From: an uncultured Paracoccaceae bacterium
Lineage (GTDB): Bacteria; Pseudomonadota; Alphaproteobacteria; Rhodobacterales; Rhodobacteraceae
DNA length: 64,000 nt
Direction of reading: 5' to 3'
Assembly (NCBI GenBank): GCA_947495295.1
Contig: CANLYJ010000001.1
Location: 558,001-622,000, forward strand
A program made the translations under genes and the position numbers. The notes under the pieces are model-generated. The model saw nothing but the letters and a program-made list of their open reading frames with translations, had not been told where the DNA came from and did no database searches. Shown in pieces: positions 35,803 through 44,368 of this stretch; the first letter of the stretch is position 1, and the number at the start of each line of letters is the position of its first letter.

Positions 35803-36546
35803 TTACATTGCCGCTTTGAGGCCGGTGCCGGTTTCGAGATAGCTTTTGAGCGATGCAGCAAGCCGCGCCCAACCTTCGGCGAAACCTTCCTGACCCGGTG
35901 CCATGTCATAATGTTCGATCGTCAGCTTGCACTGATCGCCCTGTGCCTCGATCAGATAGACCATGTGGCTGGCAGGTGCGTCTGGCCCCATGAAAAGCGG
36001 TTCAAACGTCATGGCGATCCGGGTTTTTGGATCAAGTGCCGTGGTTACCTGCCGCAACATCGCGTCGCCATTGGGCAGGATGAAGGCGGTTGCCTGATCC
36101 ACGGCTGGATTGCCTTGCACCGTGTTACAGGCGAAATGATAGGCGGCCATCTGGTCGGCCTCTGTCAGTGCCGCCCAAAGCGCGTCTTGTGTGCAGCGGA
36201 TAAAGGTCTGCATCATGAAATCGGGTTTTCCCATATGTGTGTCTTTCTCTAGTTTCGTTTTCAACTCTGTCAGTGCGCGGGCTTGTCTTTGAAGAAAGGG
36301 GGCGGCCCATCTATCCATCACCTCCTGCAGGGGCAGGGGGTTGAGGTAGTGATATTTGAACCGGCCATCCTTACGCGTGACGATCAAATTGGCCTCTTCG
36401 AGGATTTTCAGATGCTTCATCACCCCAAAGCGCGACATGTCCAGCACCTGCTGCAAATCGCTTAGCGATTGACCATCGCGTCGCCGCAAACTGTCGAGCA
36501 GGTCGCGCCGGGCGGGGTCGTTGAGGGCTTTGAAGATTGCATCCAT
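35803..36546 (-). CDS. ArsR HTH fused to SRPBCC (AHSA1) domain
   Basis: 247 residues. Residues 1-95 are an ArsR/SmtB-type winged helix (ALNDPARRDLLDSLRRRDGQ, DLQQVLDMSRFGVMKHLKIL) without an evident metal-binding Cys pair; residues about 105-247 are an Activator-of-Hsp90-type SRPBCC fold (FIRCTQDALWAALTEADQMA). Such fusions are known and presumably sense a hydrophobic ligand and control their own operon. An inverted GTGACTA-N2-TAGTCAC sits 13 bp before the start. The downstream MAPEG gene is its likely target. Confidence 0.85.
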   Translation of the reverse strand: MDAIFKALNDPARRDLLDSLRRRDGQSLSDLQQVLDMSRFGVMKHLKILEEANLIVTRKDGRFKYHYLNPLPLQEVMDRWAAPFLQRQARALTELKTKLEKDTHMGKPDFMMQTFIRCTQDALWAALTEADQMAAYHFACNTVQGNPAVDQATAFILPNGDAMLRQVTTALDPKTRIAMTFEPLFMGPDAPASHMVYLIEAQGDQCKLTIEHYDMAPGQEGFAEGWARLAASLKSYLETGTGLKAAM

Positions 36547-36559
36547 GGGTTTCTTATAC

Positions 36560-36575
36560 GTGACTATCTAGTCAC
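36560..36575. promoter_or_regulatory. Operator-like inverted repeat upstream of the ArsR-type gene
   Basis: GTGACTA-tc-TAGTCAC, a perfect 7-bp inverted repeat with 2-bp centre, 13 bp before the ArsR-SRPBCC start and in the interval to the divergent hydrolase gene, so it could control both. ArsR dimers bind sites of this kind. Confidence 0.55.
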
Positions 36576-36636
36576 GTGACAAGATGGTCACCTTATTAAA
36601 CTTGCATCACTTCTTGGCTTGTGATGCTGTAAGCCC

Positions 36637-37398
36637 ATGGAAAATAATGCTGAAACGCCGATATTTGTGACGCCGCAGGGTCGTCATATTGCCTATCATT
36701 TGACCCAAGGTGCTGGCCCAACGATCGTTTTTCTGGGCGGATTCAAGTCTGATATGGGCGGTACAAAGGCCGTATTTCTGGAAAAATGGGCGGCCGATTC
36801 GGGCCGTGCCTTTCTAAGGTTTGACTATTCCGGCCATGGCGAAAGCAGCGAAGATTTCACCGATGGCTGTATTGGCGACTGGTTTGAAGATGCCTGTGCC
36901 GCATTAGACCTGATCACCGGCCCGGTCATTCTAGTCGGGTCGAGCATGGGCGGATGGATTTCCCTTTTGGTCGCCCGCCAGATGCCGGACCGCGTGGCGG
37001 GTATAGTCACCGTTGCCGCTGCCCCGGATTTCACCGAAGACAGCATGTGGGCCGGGTTTTCGGATGCGCAACGGGCGGAGCTGGAGACGGCGGGGCAGGT
37101 GGCGCTGCCTTCGGATTATGGTGACCCTTACATCATCACCAAGCATCTGATCGCGGACGGGCGCACCCGGCTGGTGTTGCGCGATCCGTTGCCTTTGCCA
37201 TTTCCGGTCAGGTTTTTGCAAGGCACGGCGGATGCTGATGTGGATATGGCTGTCGCCTTGCGCCTGCTGGACCATGCCGATGGTCCCGATATGCGCCTGA
37301 CCCTTGTGGATGGGGCCGATCACCGCTTTTCGGATGACACCTCTCTGGACCTGATTGCCGCCTCGGTCGCGGAAGTTCTCGCACGGGGGATGGGTTAA
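36637..37398 (+). CDS. Alpha/beta hydrolase
   Basis: 253 residues with the elbow GSSMGGWISL (Ser near residue 106) and late His in DGADHRFSDD. An oxyanion region IVFLGGFKSDMGG and FDYSGHGESSEDF fit the ABHD10/BD-FAE-like group that hydrolyses small esters or thioesters. Substrate unknown. It is divergent from the ArsR-SRPBCC gene and starts a run of plus-strand genes to 40.5 kb. Gene quality is normal. Confidence 0.85.
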   Translation: MENNAETPIFVTPQGRHIAYHLTQGAGPTIVFLGGFKSDMGGTKAVFLEKWAADSGRAFLRFDYSGHGESSEDFTDGCIGDWFEDACAALDLITGPVILVGSSMGGWISLLVARQMPDRVAGIVTVAAAPDFTEDSMWAGFSDAQRAELETAGQVALPSDYGDPYIITKHLIADGRTRLVLRDPLPLPFPVRFLQGTADADVDMAVALRLLDHADGPDMRLTLVDGADHRFSDDTSLDLIAASVAEVLARGMG

Positions 37399-37478
37399 AA
37401 CCCATCTTACGCAACGTCGCTGTTCTGCATGACCGCTGATGTCGCGTAACCTGCCCGAAATCCTTGGGAGGGGACCGC

Positions 37479-38816
37479 ATGGCATTATCAATGGGACAAA
37501 AAGCAGGTTGGGGTTTGGCCGATCTGGGTGTCGTTGTCTTTGTGATGATCAAGCAGCTGTTGATCGTTGCATACCTGACTTCTTTTCTGGGTATTCCGGT
37601 TGCATTGGCCGGGTTGGTGACAACAGTTGTTCTGGTTTTCGACATGGTGACCGACCCGTTGATCGGGTATTTGAGTGACCGGACCAAGAGCCGTTTTGGC
37701 CGCCGCGCCCCGTGGATGTTTATTGGCGTGCTGGTCATGGTGGCCGGTATTCTGGGTCTGTTTTCCGCGCCTGTAGACGCTGCCGTCAGTGCCAAGCTGG
37801 CCTGGGTTGTGGCCGCATTTATTCTGGCCACGGTCGGCTTTACCATGATTGCGATCCCTTACGGCGCGCAGGCGGGTGAGATTACCCAGGACCCGCGTGA
37901 ACGGTCCACCATGACAGGCTGGCGCATGGGGTTTGCCACGGTGGGTATTCTGGTCGGCGGTGCCGTGATCCCCGGGCTGGCCAGCCAGTTTGGCTATCCG
38001 CGCGCTGCCCTATATGTCAGTCCGTTGATTATTGGCACAGTCTGGCTGTCGTTATGGGCCACGCGCAAGGCCCCCCGTGTCGCCGACCCGGTGCGCACCG
38101 GTTTTGCTGAGACCTATCGGCTGGTTTTCGGTAACCGGACATTTGTGGTTCTGGCGCTGTGCTATGGGGTGATGACGCTGGCGGTGGCCCTGATCACGGC
38201 AGGCCTGCCCTTTGCGGCGACCTATCTGGTGGTAGATCAGGGTGACACCGCCTTGTCGGGGGCAGTTGGCGCGTTGGGCGTGTTGAGCGTTCTGTTCGCG
38301 GCATTCTTTGTAGGATCAATCCTGAGCCAGGTTATGTGGGTGCTGTTGTCGCACCGGCTGGGCAAGCTTAGCACGTTGGTGCTGGGCCTGTCGGCATATG
38401 TCGTGTTGCTTTACGCCTTGGCGCAGGCTTTGCCATCGGTGAATATGAGTTTGATTGCCGGGCTTTTCGTGATCGCGGGGGTGACCAACGGGGCCTACCA
38501 ACAAATCCCCTGGGCGATGTATCCTGACCTGATGGATGTGACACGCCGTGAAACCGGTGCAGCGATTGAAGGCGCGTTTTCGGCGGTTTGGTTGTTTGGT
38601 CAGAAATTGGCCAACGCCCTGGCACCGGCGGTGTTGGGTCTGGTCCTGGGGCGCGCGGGCTGGCAGGAAACTACCGATGGGGTTGCACCGCAAAGCGACG
38701 CGGCCCTTGCGGCGCTGCAAATGTCCATTACGATGATACCTGCGGGCATTCTGGTGGTTGCCGTGCTGGGGCTGGTGATGGTGTACAGACCGATGGTGGT
38801 GCGTGAAATTGTTTGA
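37479..38816 (+). CDS. MFS transporter of the GPH (melibiose) type
   Basis: 445 residues with twelve membrane segments and the MFS_2 pattern (DMVTDPLIGYLSDRTKSRFG between helices 2 and 3). The family exports or imports sugars, glycosides or other solutes by H+/Na+ coupling; substrate unknown. ATG 37479 has GGGAGGGGA upstream and is preferred to the frame start five codons earlier. It overlaps the next hydrolase gene by 14 bp, so the substrate may be linked to that enzyme. Confidence 0.9.
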   Translation: MALSMGQKAGWGLADLGVVVFVMIKQLLIVAYLTSFLGIPVALAGLVTTVVLVFDMVTDPLIGYLSDRTKSRFGRRAPWMFIGVLVMVAGILGLFSAPVDAAVSAKLAWVVAAFILATVGFTMIAIPYGAQAGEITQDPRERSTMTGWRMGFATVGILVGGAVIPGLASQFGYPRAALYVSPLIIGTVWLSLWATRKAPRVADPVRTGFAETYRLVFGNRTFVVLALCYGVMTLAVALITAGLPFAATYLVVDQGDTALSGAVGALGVLSVLFAAFFVGSILSQVMWVLLSHRLGKLSTLVLGLSAYVVLLYALAQALPSVNMSLIAGLFVIAGVTNGAYQQIPWAMYPDLMDVTRRETGAAIEGAFSAVWLFGQKLANALAPAVLGLVLGRAGWQETTDGVAPQSDAALAALQMSITMIPAGILVVAVLGLVMVYRPMVVREIV

Positions 38817-39666
38817 TGTGATGGATATTGATGCCGCTTTAGCCCGGGCCGAGGCTGAGGTGCCCAATTTGCGGCCTGGCTGTGCCAAACATGTGATCTG
38901 GGCCGATCAGCCGGGGCAAAGAACGGCAGTTTGCCTTTTATATATCCATGGGTTTTCAGCCTCGCCCGAGGAATTGCGCCCGCTGCCCGACATGATTGCC
39001 AAGGAAATTGGTGCCAATATCCATTTCACCCGGCTGACCGGACATGGGCAGGATGGCCCGGCGATGGCCACGGCGACCTATGATGCCTGGCGCAATGATG
39101 TGGCGGAGGCTGTCGACGTCGCCCGGACGATTGGTGACCAGATTATCCTGATGGGCTGTTCGACCGGCTGCACATTGGCCGCGCTTGCGCTGGCAGATGG
39201 GGTGGCGGCGAAGGCGGCGATTTTTGTGTCACCCAATTTTGGTCTGCGCAACCGGTTGGCGCAGTTTGTGTTGGATGCCCCCGGCTCGCGTCATTGGGGG
39301 CGCTATGTCGCCGGGGCAACCCGCAGTTTTGAACCAATCAATGATCGCCACACGGCCTATTGGACGACATCCTATCCGATTGAGGCGGTCCACCCGATGG
39401 GGGAGGCCGTACGTGCCGTGCGCAAGGCCGATTTGTCCCGGGTCATGGTGCCTGCCTTTTTCAGCTTTAACGAGGCTGACACCGTTGTGCATCCAAAGGA
39501 TATTCGCCAGGTGGCGGGGCGGTGGGGCGGTCCTGTGACGCTTGACCTGATTATTCCCGGGACGGGCGATGATGAAAGTGGCCATGTCATGGCCGGTGAT
39601 GTGTTCAGCCCCGGGCAGACCGGCCTTATGGCTGAGCGGATTTTGGCTTGGTTGAAAGGGCTTTAG
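38803..39666 (+). CDS. Alpha/beta hydrolase (carboxylesterase/lipase type)
   Basis: 287 residues with YIHGFSASPEELRP (oxyanion region), elbow GCSTGCTLAAL and late His in DDESGHVMAG. The lid and the FTRLTGHGQDG strand resemble monoacylglycerol lipase/carboxylesterase proteins. The start is GTG 38803, inside the MFS gene end, indicating coupled translation; an ATG at 38821 is an alternative. It is probably co-expressed with the transporter, but the compound handled is unknown. Confidence 0.85.
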   Translation: MKLFDVMDIDAALARAEAEVPNLRPGCAKHVIWADQPGQRTAVCLLYIHGFSASPEELRPLPDMIAKEIGANIHFTRLTGHGQDGPAMATATYDAWRNDVAEAVDVARTIGDQIILMGCSTGCTLAALALADGVAAKAAIFVSPNFGLRNRLAQFVLDAPGSRHWGRYVAGATRSFEPINDRHTAYWTTSYPIEAVHPMGEAVRAVRKADLSRVMVPAFFSFNEADTVVHPKDIRQVAGRWGGPVTLDLIIPGTGDDESGHVMAGDVFSPGQTGLMAERILAWLKGL

Positions 39667-39746
39667 GTCCCGGCTGCCCTTGCGGTGCCTCTGTCGGGCA
39701 GGCAAAATAGCAGCAGTTATCCGATCCTGCAGGGGGCCAGACAGCA

Positions 39747-40463
39747 ATGCCAAGCGAGACTCTGGTGATGATCCCGCCATTGATGTGCGATGCGCGGGTG
39801 TTCAGCCATCAGATTCGGGAATTGGGCAATGAGCATGCCGTTATGTTTGCCCCCGTCACCCGGGGTGAGCGGATGGAGGAGGTCGCAAGCCAGATCCTGA
39901 CATGGGCGCCTGCAAAATTCGCCCTGATGGGGATGGGGCTGGGGGGGATGGTGGCGATGGAGCTGATGCGTCGTGCCGCTGACCGGATCACGCGCATTGC
40001 CTTGATCGATACCAGTGCGCAGGCTGACACGCCGGAAACGGCCGCCGCCCGCGAAACGCAGATTATTGCCGCCCGGTCGGGCCGTATGGATGATGTGCTG
40101 CAGCATGAGATGAATTCGACATGGCTTGCCCCGCATTCAGACAAAGCCTTTGTGATCAACCTACTGCGTGAGATGGGGCAGGGGCTGGGGCCGGAGGTTT
40201 ATGTCCGGCAGGCCCGTGCGTTGCAGCGACGCAAGGATCAGCAAGCCACATTGCGGCAAATCCGGCAACCTGCCGTTGTGTTATGTGGCCGGTTTAATGG
40301 GCAGTTTCCGCTGAAGCGGCAGGAATTCATGGCCGAGATGATCCCCCATGGTACATTGGAAGTGATCGAACAGGGGGGCTATCTGAGTAGTCTGGAGGCG
40401 CCGGAAGCGGTAACAGACGCTTTGCGACGTTGGATGGCAATGCCGCTGATGTTGCGCCCATGA
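39747..40463 (+). CDS. Alpha/beta-hydrolase pseudoenzyme
   Basis: 238 residues with the whole fold of a short alpha/beta hydrolase (LVMIPPLMCDARVF, FALMGMGLGGMVAMELM, IALIDTSAQADTPE, then a lid and a final strand). At the nucleophile elbow the sequence is G62-M-G-L-G66: Gly64 replaces the catalytic Ser. The late His position is Tyr212 (QGGYLSSLE) and the Asp strand (CGRFNGQFP) has no acid. All three catalytic residues are missing while the frame is intact, so it probably binds rather than cleaves. It ends 10 bp before a hairpin string and is convergent with phaZ. Confidence 0.8.
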   Translation: MPSETLVMIPPLMCDARVFSHQIRELGNEHAVMFAPVTRGERMEEVASQILTWAPAKFALMGMGLGGMVAMELMRRAADRITRIALIDTSAQADTPETAAARETQIIAARSGRMDDVLQHEMNSTWLAPHSDKAFVINLLREMGQGLGPEVYVRQARALQRRKDQQATLRQIRQPAVVLCGRFNGQFPLKRQEFMAEMIPHGTLEVIEQGGYLSSLEAPEAVTDALRRWMAMPLMLRP

Positions 40464-40473
40464 GATGCCGCCA

Positions 40474-40545
40474 CCAATTCCTGACACAGGAATTGGATCC
40501 AAATCCTCGAAGAGGATTTGCGTTCAGACTTTCCAAGAAAGTCTG
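40474..40545. terminator. Three tandem hairpins, bidirectional terminator
   Basis: CCAATTCCTG-aca-CAGGAATTGG (40474-40496), CAAATCCTC-gaa-GAGGATTTG (40500-40520) and CAGACTTTC-caa-GAAAGTCTG (40525-40545), between the convergent hydrolase pseudoenzyme and phaZ. Same design as at 20677 and 56054. Confidence 0.75.
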
Positions 40546-40562
40546 GTTTGACGCTGCTGCCG

Positions 40563-41834
40563 TTACTTGAGAGCGACAACCTTCGCAGAGGTCTTTTTGG
40601 GCGCACCTGCATTTGAATCAATGAAATCCAGCACCAGGGGGCGGATATTGTTGCGCCAGCTGCGTCCGGCAAAGATGCCGTAATGGCCGGCACCTGGTTC
40701 CAGATGCGACGCTTTCTTCTCGTCCGGCAACCCGGTTAGCAGATCGAGCGCTGCGAGGCATTGACCGGGGGCAGAGATATCATCCTCTTCTCCTTCGACG
40801 ATCTTGACCGCAACGCTGGTCACTTTGCTGAAATCAACCTTATGCCCGGCAACGATGAAATCATTGCGCGCAATCTCGCGCCCTTTGAAAATTCGCTCGA
40901 CCGTGGACAGGTAGAATTCGGCTGTCATATCCATTACTGCCAGGTATTCGTCATAAAACGCGTTATGGCGATCATGTTCGGACGCTTCATCCTTGGCCAC
41001 GCGAATAATCTCGTCGCGGAAAGAATTGGCGTGTGTTTCGGCATTCATCGAAATGAACGAAGCGAGTTGTAAAAGTCCCGGATAAACCATGCGGCCCACG
41101 CCGGAATATTTGAACCCGACCCGCCGAATCATCGTTTCTTCCAGCTGGCCCATCGTCACGGAACGGCCAAAATCAGTGACTTCTGTATGGTTCGCCTCTG
41201 GATCGACCGGTCCGCCGATCAGGGTCAGCGACCGCGGCTGCGCGTTCGGATCCTGTTCTGCCAGATAGGCGGTGGCGGCCAGGGTCAGCGGTACCGGCTG
41301 ACAGACAGCAATCACATGGATATCCGATCCCAACTCGCGCATGAAATCGACCAGATAAAGGGTGTAATCCTCGATGTCGAATTTGCCCGCGCTGACGGGG
41401 ATATCCCGCGCATTGTGCCAATCTGTGATATAGACATCGGCGTCCGGCAGCAGGCTGATCACGGTTTTGCGCAGCAATGTCGCGTAGTGGCCGGACATCG
41501 GTGCCACCAACAGCACCCGTCGTTTGCTGGGCTTGCGGCCGGGCATGGTGAAATGGATCAGATCGCCAAACGGCTTTTCAACCACAGTTTCGATGACAAC
41601 AGGGTAGTCCTTGCCCTTGTCACCGGCGACGGGGGGGATGTTCCAGTCAGGTTTGACCACCATGCGGGCAAAGGTACGTTCTGTCACCTCGCCCCATGCT
41701 TTCAGCCAATCCATTGCCGGATTGGCCCCCCATGACATCATGGGATAGCTTGCAAATGCCCGCGCGGTTGCCCCCAGCCACTGATTCGTGTTCCGCGCGC
41801 TTTCCATCAGGTCATAGGTCATCATATACTTCAT
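40563..41834 (-). CDS. phaZ: Intracellular polyhydroxyalkanoate depolymerase
   Basis: 423 residues of the intracellular PHB depolymerase family, which releases hydroxyacids from the storage polymer. The nucleophile is Cys178 in VIAVCQPVP (Cys, not Ser, as in the Ralstonia enzyme), with the Asp in EEDDISAPG and His in GHYGIFAGR. ATG 41834 has GGAGACGAG upstream. It is divergent from phaC and shares a PhaR box with it. Confidence 0.95.
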   Translation of the reverse strand: MKYMMTYDLMESARNTNQWLGATARAFASYPMMSWGANPAMDWLKAWGEVTERTFARMVVKPDWNIPPVAGDKGKDYPVVIETVVEKPFGDLIHFTMPGRKPSKRRVLLVAPMSGHYATLLRKTVISLLPDADVYITDWHNARDIPVSAGKFDIEDYTLYLVDFMRELGSDIHVIAVCQPVPLTLAATAYLAEQDPNAQPRSLTLIGGPVDPEANHTEVTDFGRSVTMGQLEETMIRRVGFKYSGVGRMVYPGLLQLASFISMNAETHANSFRDEIIRVAKDEASEHDRHNAFYDEYLAVMDMTAEFYLSTVERIFKGREIARNDFIVAGHKVDFSKVTSVAVKIVEGEEDDISAPGQCLAALDLLTGLPDEKKASHLEPGAGHYGIFAGRSWRNNIRPLVLDFIDSNAGAPKKTSAKVVALK

Positions 41835-41861
41835 TAACTCGTCTCCGATAGCGCGCAGGGA

Positions 41862-41879
41862 ATGCTGCACATGCAGCAT
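41862..41879. promoter_or_regulatory. PhaR box between phaZ and phaC
   Basis: ATGCTGCA-ca-TGCAGCAT, containing CTGC-ACAT-GCAG (41865-41876), i.e. the CTGC-N3/4-GCAG site of PhaR in Paracoccus and related bacteria. It lies 28 bp before phaZ and 19 bp before phaC. Confidence 0.8.
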
Positions 41880-41897
41880 AGGCACAGGAATGTTAAT

Positions 41898-43694
41898 ATG
41901 ACAACTAACGATTTGGATGATCTGGCGGGAAGCAGCCAGAATGTTGCAAAACTCGAAGCCAACCTGGCCCGTGTCGAGGAATTGACCCAGCGATTACTGA
42001 AGGTGATGGGCCATGGGCGGCCTGTGCGGCCTGATTTGCAGGGGCCAGGGCAGGACTTATACGTCAAGGCGGCGACGGCCTATATGACTGAAATGATGAA
42101 CAATCCCGCTAAATTGATTGAACATCAGCTCGAATTCTGGGGCAAATCGGTCAAACATTATGTCGAAGCACAACATATTTTGATGCAGGGCAAGATGGAG
42201 CCCGCAACTGACGAAACGACATCAGATCGCCGGTTCGCGCATGAGTTGTGGCAGACGAATCCCTATTTCAACTTCATCAAACAGCAATATCTGATGAACG
42301 CCTCTGCAGTGCAGCAAGCGGTGGATGATATCGAAACGCTTGATTCTGAGGAAAAGAAGCGGCTGCAATATTTCAGCCAGCAGATGGTCGATATGATCAG
42401 CCCGACCAATTTTCTGCCCACCAACCCCGAAGCGCTTGCGCTGGCGGCAGAAACTGAAGGCGAAAGCCTCGTGGCTGGATTGGAAAACCTGATTGCCGAT
42501 CTGGAGGCGAATGACGGCGATCTGGTGGTCACGCTGGCCGATAAGAAAGCGTTCAAACTGGGCGATAATCTGGCCACAACCCCCGGGTCGGTGGTGTTCC
42601 GCAACCATATGTTTGAGCTGATCCAATATGCGCCCAGCACCGAAAAGGTTTACAGCACCCCGCTGATCATCTTTCCGCCCTGGATCAACAAATTCTATAT
42701 TCTGGACCTGAAACCGCAAAACAGCCTGATCCAATGGGCAGTGGATCAGGGTTATACCGTGTTTGTCGTGTCTTGGGTGAACCCGGACGCGGGATATCGC
42801 GATACCAGCATGTCGGATTACGTTGAAGACGGCTATCTGACCGCGATCAATGAGGTCAAACAGATCTGCGGCGTCAAGAAAGTCAACGCGGTGGGCTATT
42901 GTATCGCGGGGACGACATTGTCGCTGACGCTGGCCCTGATGAAGCAACGCAAGGATACCTCCATCAACAGTGCGACCTTCTTTACGACCCTGACCGATTT
43001 TTCCGACAGGGGAGAGGTGGGTGTGTTTCTTGACGATGATTTTGTGGATGGGATCGCCGCCGAGGTTGAAGAACACGGGGTGCTTGATTCATTCTTCATG
43101 TCGCGCACGTTCTCCTATCTGCGGTCCAATGACCTGATCTATGGGCCGGCGATCAAAAGCTACATGATGGGCAAGGCGCCACCCGCCTTTGATCTGCTGT
43201 ACTGGAATGGGGATGGCACCAACCTGCCCGCCAGCATGGCGATGGAATATTTGCGCGGCCTGTGTCAGGACGACAAATTCGCGACCGCAGGGTTTGAGGT
43301 GTGCGGCACCACGGTCCAGATCAAGGATGTCACCGTGCCGCTTTGCGCCATCGCCTGCGAAACCGATCATATCGCCGCTTGGAAAAGCAGCTATCAGGGT
43401 ATTCAGAAGATGGGGTCAAAGGACAAGACATTCATCCTGTCTGAATCCGGCCATATCGCGGGCATCATCAACCCGCCCAGCAAAAAGAAATATGGGCATT
43501 ACACAAACCCCGAACTGGGGCTGACGGTGGATGACTGGTATGATGCGGCCGATAAACACGAAGGGTCCTGGTGGCCGCGCTGGGACACATGGTTGTCACA
43601 AAAATCGGGTAAAAAAGTCAGCGCAAGACAACCGGGAAGTGAAAAGAATCCGGTTCTCGCCCCTGCGCCGGGCACTTATGTGGTTGCTAAGTAG
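41898..43694 (+). CDS. phaC: Class I polyhydroxyalkanoate synthase
   Basis: 598 residues, the normal class I length. The lipase-like box is GYCIAG with Cys335 as nucleophile; VSWVNPD, the DCETDH-like ACETDHIAAW and the final GHIAGIINPP carry the Asp and His. The enzyme polymerises 3-hydroxyacyl-CoA into storage granules. The start is ATG 41898 with AGGAA upstream; the earlier ATG at 41862 falls inside the PhaR box. The N-terminal 100 residues are the usual helical region for granule contact. Confidence 0.97.
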   Translation: MTTNDLDDLAGSSQNVAKLEANLARVEELTQRLLKVMGHGRPVRPDLQGPGQDLYVKAATAYMTEMMNNPAKLIEHQLEFWGKSVKHYVEAQHILMQGKMEPATDETTSDRRFAHELWQTNPYFNFIKQQYLMNASAVQQAVDDIETLDSEEKKRLQYFSQQMVDMISPTNFLPTNPEALALAAETEGESLVAGLENLIADLEANDGDLVVTLADKKAFKLGDNLATTPGSVVFRNHMFELIQYAPSTEKVYSTPLIIFPPWINKFYILDLKPQNSLIQWAVDQGYTVFVVSWVNPDAGYRDTSMSDYVEDGYLTAINEVKQICGVKKVNAVGYCIAGTTLSLTLALMKQRKDTSINSATFFTTLTDFSDRGEVGVFLDDDFVDGIAAEVEEHGVLDSFFMSRTFSYLRSNDLIYGPAIKSYMMGKAPPAFDLLYWNGDGTNLPASMAMEYLRGLCQDDKFATAGFEVCGTTVQIKDVTVPLCAIACETDHIAAWKSSYQGIQKMGSKDKTFILSESGHIAGIINPPSKKKYGHYTNPELGLTVDDWYDAADKHEGSWWPRWDTWLSQKSGKKVSARQPGSEKNPVLAPAPGTYVVAK

Positions 43695-43730
43695 CCGATA
43701 ATTATAACAAATTCTCACACACAGAAAAAT

Positions 43731-43774
43731 ATGCTGCAGTGCAGAAAAAATACTTGAAATGCTGCGCTGCAGCA
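43731..43774. promoter_or_regulatory. Two PhaR boxes upstream of phaP
   Basis: CTGC-AGT-GCAG (43734-43744) and CTGC-GCT-GCAG (43762-43772), 28 bp apart, within the 145-bp gap before phaP. The second is a larger palindrome, ATGCTGC-GCT-GCAGCAT. Matches the PhaR consensus with N3 spacing. Confidence 0.8.
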
Positions 43775-43839
43775 TGCATATTGGTGTCACGAGATAGAAC
43801 GCGGAGGGGGCTCCGCACCGACAATGAAAGAGATGACCA

Positions 43840-44289
43840 ATGGCTAAGACACAAGACTTCACAGCGATCTTCAAAGACATGATGGGCGCATTCCCTGTCG
43901 ACACAAAGGCGATGGAAGAAACATTCAAGAACCAGACAACTCTGGCTGAAAAGATGTCCGGCGTTGCAATCGACGCAGCTGGCAAATCTGCTGAGCTGTC
44001 TGCAAAGTGGACACAGGACACACTGGCCAAAGTTGAAGCCATGTCCAAAGCAAAGGCAGAGCCTGCTGATTACGCAAAAGCAATGACAGACTTCGCATCT
44101 GCACAGGCTGAATCAGCTGCAGAGCACATGTCTGCTTTCGCTGAAATCGCGAAAAAAGTGCAGACACAGACCATGGAACTGGTTCTGGCCGCTGGCAAAG
44201 ACATGTCCGAAGACATGACTGCTGCTGCCAAGAAAGCAACAAACGAAGTGACAGCCGCTGCCAAGAAGGCAACTGCTGCTGCCAAGTAA
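43840..44289 (+). CDS. phaP: Phasin, PHA granule protein
   Basis: 149 residues of the phasin_2 type: a helical core (FAEIAKKVQTQTMELVLAAG) and a lysine/alanine-rich tail made of AAAKKAT-type repeats. It coats PHA granules and controls their size. GAGATGACCA lies before the ATG. Codon use is strongly biased (GCT, GCA, AAG), as expected for a highly expressed protein. It has two PhaR boxes and is therefore the main PhaR-repressed gene. Confidence 0.95.
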   Translation: MAKTQDFTAIFKDMMGAFPVDTKAMEETFKNQTTLAEKMSGVAIDAAGKSAELSAKWTQDTLAKVEAMSKAKAEPADYAKAMTDFASAQAESAAEHMSAFAEIAKKVQTQTMELVLAAGKDMSEDMTAAAKKATNEVTAAAKKATAAAK

Positions 44290-44337
44290 GCGAACGTAAA
44301 ATCGCCCTTACCTCCCTGAGGGTTTGATTTTCACAAA

Positions 44338-44366
44338 GACGGTCCGCATCGCGGGCCGTCTTTTTT
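44338..44366 (+). terminator. rho-independent terminator after phaP
   Basis: GACGGTCC-gcatcgc-GGGCCGTC hairpin (one G-T pair) followed by six T residues, just before the convergent stop at 44369. Confidence 0.85.
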
Positions 44367-44368
44367 GT

